Source: Billgrantia aerodenitrificans
GTDB lineage: Bacteria > Pseudomonadota > Gammaproteobacteria > Pseudomonadales > Halomonadaceae
Assembly: GCF_021404405.1 (NCBI RefSeq)
Contig: NZ_JABFTV010000001.1
Location: 248,001-312,000 of the forward strand
Reading direction: 5' to 3'
DNA: 64,000 nucleotides
The translations under genes were made by a program, and so were the position numbers. How positions within the stretch are numbered: the first letter of the stretch is position 1; each line of letters begins with the position of its first letter. Of the stretch, positions 59,504 through 64,000 are shown one piece after another. The notes below the pieces were generated by a model, which made no database searches, had not been told where the DNA came from, and saw only the letters and a program-made list of their open reading frames with translations.

Positions 59504-62500
59504 ATGGATGGAAACGTGAACAAGTTAGCTCGGCGTGTCGTCATCACGACGGGGGCTGTGCTGCTGGTGCTGGTAGGGGCAGTCCTATATCTCGAATCCG
59601 CCTGGTTTCGTGGCTGGCTGGAGAGTCAGGCCAGTGAACAGCTGGGGCGCGATGTGGAAATCGGTGGCCATGGCATCGACTGGGGGCTACCGCTGACCCT
59701 GCGGCTCGATGACGTGCGCGTTGCCAATGCGCCTTGGGCCGAGGGCCCAATGGCAAGCCTCGATGAGCTGTCGGTAACCCTCGACGTGGGTGCCCTGCTG
59801 GGCGGTGAAATCGTACTGGAGCGCGTCGCCGTGGTGCGGCCCGAGGTACGGCTGTTGCGTCGCGAAGACGGCACCACCAACATCGACGACCTGATGGAAG
59901 AGGAGCCGACCGAGGAGCAGGAGATCGCGCTCTGGCCCGAGGCGTTCAGCATCGACCAGGGCCGCTTGGTCTATCGCGATCAGGGCCAGCGGATCGCTCT
60001 CGATGTTGCGTTCGATACGCCCGGTGAGAGCTTCAAGGAATTGAGCGTGGACGTTCGCGGTGAAGGCCATGTTCAGGGCGAGGTGGCCATTTTCCAGGGC
60101 TTGCTGCATCTCGAACTGGAAGAGCGCCGCGGCAGCCTCGAAGCCTTCCAGGGCCGCCTCGGCGACAGCCGTCTGCGCGGCGCCCTGGCGCTGGATCTGG
60201 GACGTGACGTGCCGCGTCTGCTGGCCGATCTGGAAGCCGACAAGCTCGATCTGAACCGCTGGACCGAGGCATTGACGGATGGCGCAGCGCCCCTCGAGCG
60301 TGAAACGGCAGAGCAGGGCCGCCCGCTTGCCCAGCGACTGGAGATACTGCACACCTTCGAGGCTGAGGCCGACTTGACCATCGGCCGACTGCAGATCGGC
60401 GAACGGGCTTTTCATGATGTCGCCCTCGAGGCTGCGTTGCGGGATGGTCGGCTCGCCATCGAGCGGTTGCAGGCGAGAGAGCCGCTGGATGATGGCAACG
60501 AGCGGCGGCTGGCACTGCAAGGCCGCGTGCAAGCGCAGGACGATGCCGAGGCCGCGCTGATAGAGCGAGCGCGGCTGTATTACCGGGACACGGCTCAGCA
60601 GATCGATCTGGAAGCGATCTTCGAGGCGCCCGATGAGCCTGGCGAGGGGCAGCGCCTCAGGATGCGTGGCGAAGGCCGGCTGCAGGAGGACCCGCTGGAC
60701 TTCGAGGGTCTGCTGTATCTCGACGTAGAGGCGTTGCGCGGCGGGGTCGAAGGTCTGGAAGCGAACATCGCCGAGAGTCGTCTGGTGGGGAGCTTGGCAT
60801 TCGACCTGGGGCGCGAGACACCATGGCTGATGGTCGAGCTGGAAGGTGATGCGCTCGATCTGGATCGCTGGGGTCTGTTCGATCAGCGTCCTCCAGAGGA
60901 GGTGCCTCGAGAGACTGCGCCGCCAGCAGAGGGGCCGCCAGCAGAGGGAGAGTGGGATCAAGGCCTCGCCCGAGCGCTGGCGAGGCTGGACGAATTCGAC
61001 GCCGAACTCGATCTGGCTCTCGGGCAGCTTCACTACGCCGGCCAGACCCTGCACGATCTGGCCGCCGAGGCGGCGTTGGAAGACGGGCGGCTTACCATTA
61101 CCCGGCTGCAGGCACTGCAGCAGCTAGGCGACGAACAGCCGCGCTCGCTCAACGTGCAGGGTTGGCTCGAGGTCGAGGAGCAGCGTCTGGTCGCGGATCT
61201 AAAGGCTCAGTTGGAGCAAATCGATCTGACCGCGGCGCTTGCGCCGTTCGGTATCGGCGAGGTGGGCATGCTCGAGGGTGATCTCAACACCCGAATCGTC
61301 GATGGCGGGCTGCTGCTCGAGAACACCGCGCTGGATTACCACGCTCCGCATTGGGGGCTGGTGCTCTCATTCCGCGCCGATACCCGCACGGAAGGGGGCG
61401 AGGGGCATCGGGTGCATCTGGTCGGCGAAGGCAGCTACGAAGAGGAGCCGTTCGCCTTCGATCTGCTGATCGGGCCGCTGCTGGATCTCACCGACCCCGG
61501 TACGCCTTATCCCGTCTCCGGTGAGCTGGCCAGCGGCGACACCCGGCTATGGATCGATGGCAGTGCGGTGCAGCCCTTCGCACTGGAGTCGGTCGAGGGC
61601 AGTGCCCGGCTGGAGGGGCCAACCCCGGCAGAGCTCACCGACCTCACGGGGATCAACCTGCCGGAGCTGCCGCCTTATCGGGTGTCCGGCTACGTGCGTT
61701 ATCAGGACGATCTGCTCAATATCGATGGGCTCGAGGGCGGCTTCGGCAACAGCGACGTGAGCGGTGACGTACGCCTGCGCTTCGGTGAGCGCCCTCAACT
61801 GTGGGCCTCGCTGGTTTCCCAGCGGCTGGAGGCGGACGATCTGCTGCCGATGCTGGGTATCTCGCCGGAAACGGGGCCGGGGGAAACCGCCTCACCCGAG
61901 CAGGAACAGTGGGCGGCACAAGAAGAGCGCGCCGAGATGGTGTTTCCCGACCGCGAATGGGATCTCGAAGCGCTGCGCAACACCGATATCGTGCTCGCCT
62001 ACGAAGCGGTCGACGTTCAGGCGGAGCACATACCGTTCGAGCAGCTGGCGCTATCCCTGGAGCTGGAGCAGGGCGTGATGACGGTGGAGCCGCTGCAAGT
62101 CGGCCTCGGTGGCGGGCAGGTCAGAGCATCCTGGGTGATGGATGCGCGCCAGGCCGCCATCGAGGGGAATCTGCAGCTGGCGATGGATGGGGTCAACCTC
62201 AGTGTCCTGCTGGACGAGGCGGGCCTGCCCGAGGTGGCCCGCGACACCCTGGGCGTGATCGGCGGACGGGGCGACTTCCGCTACCGCGGGCGCTCCATGC
62301 ATGAGGCCATGGCCGGGCTCGACGGCGAACTCGAGCTGGCCATGGCCCAGGGCTGGCTCGACATCATTGCCGCCGAGCTGCTGCCGCTCAACGTGGCCAA
62401 CGCGCTGGTGGCGGCGCTGACGGGTGAAGGTCAGGTGCAGCTCGAATGCACCTACGTGCGCTTCGTCGCCGAGCACGGCCTGGCCGACCTGGACGAATTC

Positions 62501-62815
62501 TTCATGGCCACCGAGATCGCTCACTTCGAGGGGGCGGGCGCCATCAACCTGGAGACGGAGCGCATGGATCTGGCCTTTCAGGGGCACAACATTGACCCGA
62601 CTCTGTTCACCGGAAACTCACCGGTAGAGCTGCAGGGATCGTTGCGCGACCCCGAAGTGAACGTGATCACCCAGGAGCTGATTGCCCGTGGTGCGCTCTC
62701 GCTGCTGGGCGCCATCGTCGCGCCGCCCCTGGCGATCCTGCCATGGGTCGACCTCGGCGGTGGCGAGCAGGTCGGGATGGGCTGTGAACGGGCGCTGGCG
62801 GAGTTCCAGGAGTGA
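59504..62815 (+). CDS. AsmA-family inner-membrane-anchored protein
   Basis: From ATG 59504 the protein is 1103 residues: one N-terminal transmembrane helix (RRVVITTGAVLLVLVGAVLYL) and a long periplasmic region of repeated beta-rich units, with LEIGGHGIDWGLPLTLRLDDVRVAN-like AsmA N-domain and a C-terminal AsmA_2 domain ending near TGNSPVELQGSLRDPEVNVI. AsmA proteins bridge the periplasm and carry phospholipids between membranes. It is highly acidic (many EEQ, DLDR runs), as expected for a halophile. A GTG at 59516 with a better ribosome site is a possible start. Confidence 0.9.
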   Translation: MDGNVNKLARRVVITTGAVLLVLVGAVLYLESAWFRGWLESQASEQLGRDVEIGGHGIDWGLPLTLRLDDVRVANAPWAEGPMASLDELSVTLDVGALLGGEIVLERVAVVRPEVRLLRREDGTTNIDDLMEEEPTEEQEIALWPEAFSIDQGRLVYRDQGQRIALDVAFDTPGESFKELSVDVRGEGHVQGEVAIFQGLLHLELEERRGSLEAFQGRLGDSRLRGALALDLGRDVPRLLADLEADKLDLNRWTEALTDGAAPLERETAEQGRPLAQRLEILHTFEAEADLTIGRLQIGERAFHDVALEAALRDGRLAIERLQAREPLDDGNERRLALQGRVQAQDDAEAALIERARLYYRDTAQQIDLEAIFEAPDEPGEGQRLRMRGEGRLQEDPLDFEGLLYLDVEALRGGVEGLEANIAESRLVGSLAFDLGRETPWLMVELEGDALDLDRWGLFDQRPPEEVPRETAPPAEGPPAEGEWDQGLARALARLDEFDAELDLALGQLHYAGQTLHDLAAEAALEDGRLTITRLQALQQLGDEQPRSLNVQGWLEVEEQRLVADLKAQLEQIDLTAALAPFGIGEVGMLEGDLNTRIVDGGLLLENTALDYHAPHWGLVLSFRADTRTEGGEGHRVHLVGEGSYEEEPFAFDLLIGPLLDLTDPGTPYPVSGELASGDTRLWIDGSAVQPFALESVEGSARLEGPTPAELTDLTGINLPELPPYRVSGYVRYQDDLLNIDGLEGGFGNSDVSGDVRLRFGERPQLWASLVSQRLEADDLLPMLGISPETGPGETASPEQEQWAAQEERAEMVFPDREWDLEALRNTDIVLAYEAVDVQAEHIPFEQLALSLELEQGVMTVEPLQVGLGGGQVRASWVMDARQAAIEGNLQLAMDGVNLSVLLDEAGLPEVARDTLGVIGGRGDFRYRGRSMHEAMAGLDGELELAMAQGWLDIIAAELLPLNVANALVAALTGEGQVQLECTYVRFVAEHGLADLDEFFMATEIAHFEGAGAINLETERMDLAFQGHNIDPTLFTGNSPVELQGSLRDPEVNVITQELIARGALSLLGAIVAPPLAILPWVDLGGGEQVGMGCERALAEFQE

Positions 62816-62830
62816 AGCCGGTGCTTCACT
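62811..62830. terminator. Stem-loop holding the stop codons of two convergent genes
   Basis: AGTGAAGC-CGGT-GCTTCACT forms a perfect 8-bp stem. It contains the TGA of the AsmA gene (62813-62815) and, on the other strand, the TGA of the zinc-ribbon gene (62828-62826). There is no T tract. Confidence 0.4.
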
Positions 62831-63167
62831 GCGCCTCGTGCCATGCCTCGTGACCGCAGCTGAGGCAGTGGAAGAGCGCTTCGAAGCCGCTTCGAGTATC
62901 CGCCGAGCGGCGCAGCGTGCCTTTCTGGTAGGTAAAGGAGCGCAGCGAGCAGACCGGGCAGCGGATCTCCTCGTACCGCAGGCGGCGGGGCAGGTCATCC
63001 GGCGCCTGTTCCGCTGACGGAGCGCCTGCATCGCGCAAGCCGTCCAGCTCCGCGTACAGGGTTTGCGCCAGGCGCTGAGCCTCTTCCGCCTGCGCGGGAG
63101 CGGCCAGCTCGGCCAAGCGTTCGATGCCTCTCTTCAAGGCGGTCAGGCGTGGTGCGATGTCGGCCAT
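62826..63167 (-). CDS. Zinc-ribbon protein of unknown function (113 aa)
   Basis: A 113-residue protein. Residues 1-55 are helical and charged (ALKRGIERLAELAAPAQAEEAQRLAQTLYAEL in pieces) and 60-110 form a zinc ribbon with CPVC (Cys70, Cys73) and CLSCG (Cys101, Cys104). ATG 63167 follows AGGAGA. It may bind nucleic acid or a protein partner. I do not recognise a named family. It converges with the AsmA gene, sharing a hairpin. Confidence 0.75.
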   Translation of the reverse strand: MADIAPRLTALKRGIERLAELAAPAQAEEAQRLAQTLYAELDGLRDAGAPSAEQAPDDLPRRLRYEEIRCPVCSLRSFTYQKGTLRRSADTRSGFEALFHCLSCGHEAWHEAQ

Positions 63168-63265
63168 TGGGCTCTCCTGCGTCGTAACCCAGTTCTTTTA
63201 TCAGCATAACCCGGACTTGCGGATATGACATGTCGTGCCGACGAACTCGCCCGTGCAGCCATTTG

Positions 63266-64000
63266 TTAGCCGCCTGGTCCATACTCCAGACACCGCTCCC
63301 CCATCTCCGGCCCCTGCAACAGCGCTCTGTTGAGATCACGTAGCGCGCTGCGCAGTCCCTCCTCCAGCACCGGATGGTAATAGGGCATTTCGAGCATGCG
63401 CTCTACCCCCATCTTCTGCTCCAGCGCCCAGGCAAGCAGATGGGCGAGATGTTCCACGCGTGGGCCGAACAGCTCGGCGCCGAGGAACTGCCCCGAGCCG
63501 TGCTCGGCGTACAGGCACATCATGCCGCGGTTCTGGCGCATCACCACGGCTCGCCCCTGGTCCTCGAAGGAGGCGCCGCCCTCGGCGATGCCGTCACAGC
63601 CGAAGCGCTGCCGCGCCTCGTCGCGACTCAGGCCCACCGTGGCCATCTGGGGATCGGTGAAGGCGATCGACAGTGCAGTGCTGCGCCGGCCTGCGCGACG
63701 CTCGGGATAACGTCCGGCATTGTGGCCGGCAATGCGCCCCTGCTGATTGGCCTCGTGCAGCAGTGGCAGTTCCTGGCTGGCGTCGCCGGCAATGAACACA
63801 TGGCTGGCCTCGCCGTCGGCGCGCTGGCACTGCATGGTGAAGCGGTTGTAGAGGGGCACGCCTTCGCCGTTCAACGCCAGACCGGCGTTTTCCAGCGCCA
63901 GGTTGTCGAGGTTGGGGCGTCGCCCGGTGGCTGCCAGCAGATAGTCGAAGCGTTCGGTCAGGTGTCGGTCGCTGCCGCGCTCGCGAAAGGTAACTACCAC
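63266..64000 (-). CDS. Dihydrolipoamide dehydrogenase-type flavoprotein, C-terminal part
   Basis: Only the last 244 residues are inside the window; the gene continues beyond the right edge. YLLAATGRRPNLDNLAL belongs to the NAD domain, VFIAGDASQELPLLHEANQQGRIAG to the second FAD motif, and the interface domain ends with MLEMPYYHPVLEEGLRSALRDL, whose His-Pro and Glu form the redox base pair of the Lpd/mercuric-reductase family. The FAD GxGxxG and the CxxxxC disulfide would be in the missing part, so the exact enzyme cannot be fixed. Lpd or a soluble transhydrogenase-like member is likely. Confidence 0.85.
   Translation of the reverse strand: MVVTFRERGSDRHLTERFDYLLAATGRRPNLDNLALENAGLALNGEGVPLYNRFTMQCQRADGEASHVFIAGDASQELPLLHEANQQGRIAGHNAGRYPERRAGRRSTALSIAFTDPQMATVGLSRDEARQRFGCDGIAEGGASFEDQGRAVVMRQNRGMMCLYAEHGSGQFLGAELFGPRVEHLAHLLAWALEQKMGVERMLEMPYYHPVLEEGLRSALRDLNRALLQGPEMGERCLEYGPGG

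Noticed and set aside
59687..61054. A 455-aa minus-strand frame
   Set aside because: Antisense to the AsmA gene; Gln/Leu/Arg-rich shadow without a start signal or domain.
1..64000. CRISPR arrays, tRNA and rRNA genes, prophage, integrons
   Set aside because: No regularly spaced direct repeats, no tRNA-like cloverleaf ending in CCA, no rRNA sequence blocks, no integrase or phage structural genes were found on reading both strands. Short RNA genes could be missed by eye.

Overview
The window is about 64 kb of gamma-proteobacterial chromosome, high in G+C, and looks like Halomonas or a close Halomonadaceae relative. This rests on gene content (TTT and TRAP transporters, many AraC/GlxA regulators, YghU, RlpA, AsmA, LuxS, FolE2), acidic proteins and codon use. 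The assignment is inference. I see no rRNA, tRNA, CRISPR array, prophage or intact insertion sequence. Both ends cut genes: an HD-domain (SpoT-like) protein on the left and a dihydrolipoamide-dehydrogenase-type flavoprotein on the right.

Layout. 1-6.9 kb: HD protein, a vapBC toxin-antitoxin pair with a clear operator, DUF1289, VOC and GST genes, a LysR regulator, a hydrolase remnant, and an SDR/AraC divergent pair. 7-16.3 kb: TetR/MFS pair, then an RND efflux operon (adaptor and pump) divergent from a MipA-like porin and a two-component system. 16.3-21.2 kb: LysE exporter, HxlR with an NAD(P)-binding reductase, a methyltransferase divergent from a GlxA-type regulator (the block is bounded by two copies of the same 28-bp hairpin), and a cold-shock protein. 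21.5-25.5 kb: a zinc-limitation group (COG0523 GTPase, NicO transporter, FolE2, then LuxS) with two identical 15-bp Zur-type boxes. 25.7-27.5 kb: an MscS channel.

27.5-35.3 kb is the most coherent catabolic system. A GntR repressor gene diverges from a homoserine-dehydrogenase-like SAF-domain oxidoreductase (COG4091 type), a TctCBA transporter, a DUF1537 kinase (OtnK type) and a class II aldolase-family decarboxylase (OtnC type). Three copies of one palindrome mark the regulator, the promoter and the inside of the oxidoreductase gene. The likely route is import of a four-carbon acid sugar, oxidation by the COG4091 protein, 4-phosphorylation and decarboxylation to a triose phosphate. The first enzyme is not the usual one. 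35.3-40.3 kb holds a second uptake and catabolism unit: a proline-racemase-family enzyme lacking one catalytic cysteine, a TRAP transporter and a GlxA/LhpR-like AraC regulator.

40.5-54.3 kb: a lipoprotein, a DUF2157/DUF4401/GDYXXLXY membrane triad, a hexapeptide acetyltransferase, an FMO-type monooxygenase fused to an NTF2-like domain with a near-consensus sigma-54 promoter and a divergent sigma-54 activator gene, YghU, GNAT, PhnA/YjdM, RlpA, and a diguanylate cyclase behind a leader with a terminator and a possible anti-terminator. 54.3-64 kb: GDPD, LysE, AraC, a decayed chemotaxis-receptor gene, a tandem pair of small unknown paralogues, a large AsmA protein, a zinc-ribbon protein and the truncated flavoprotein.
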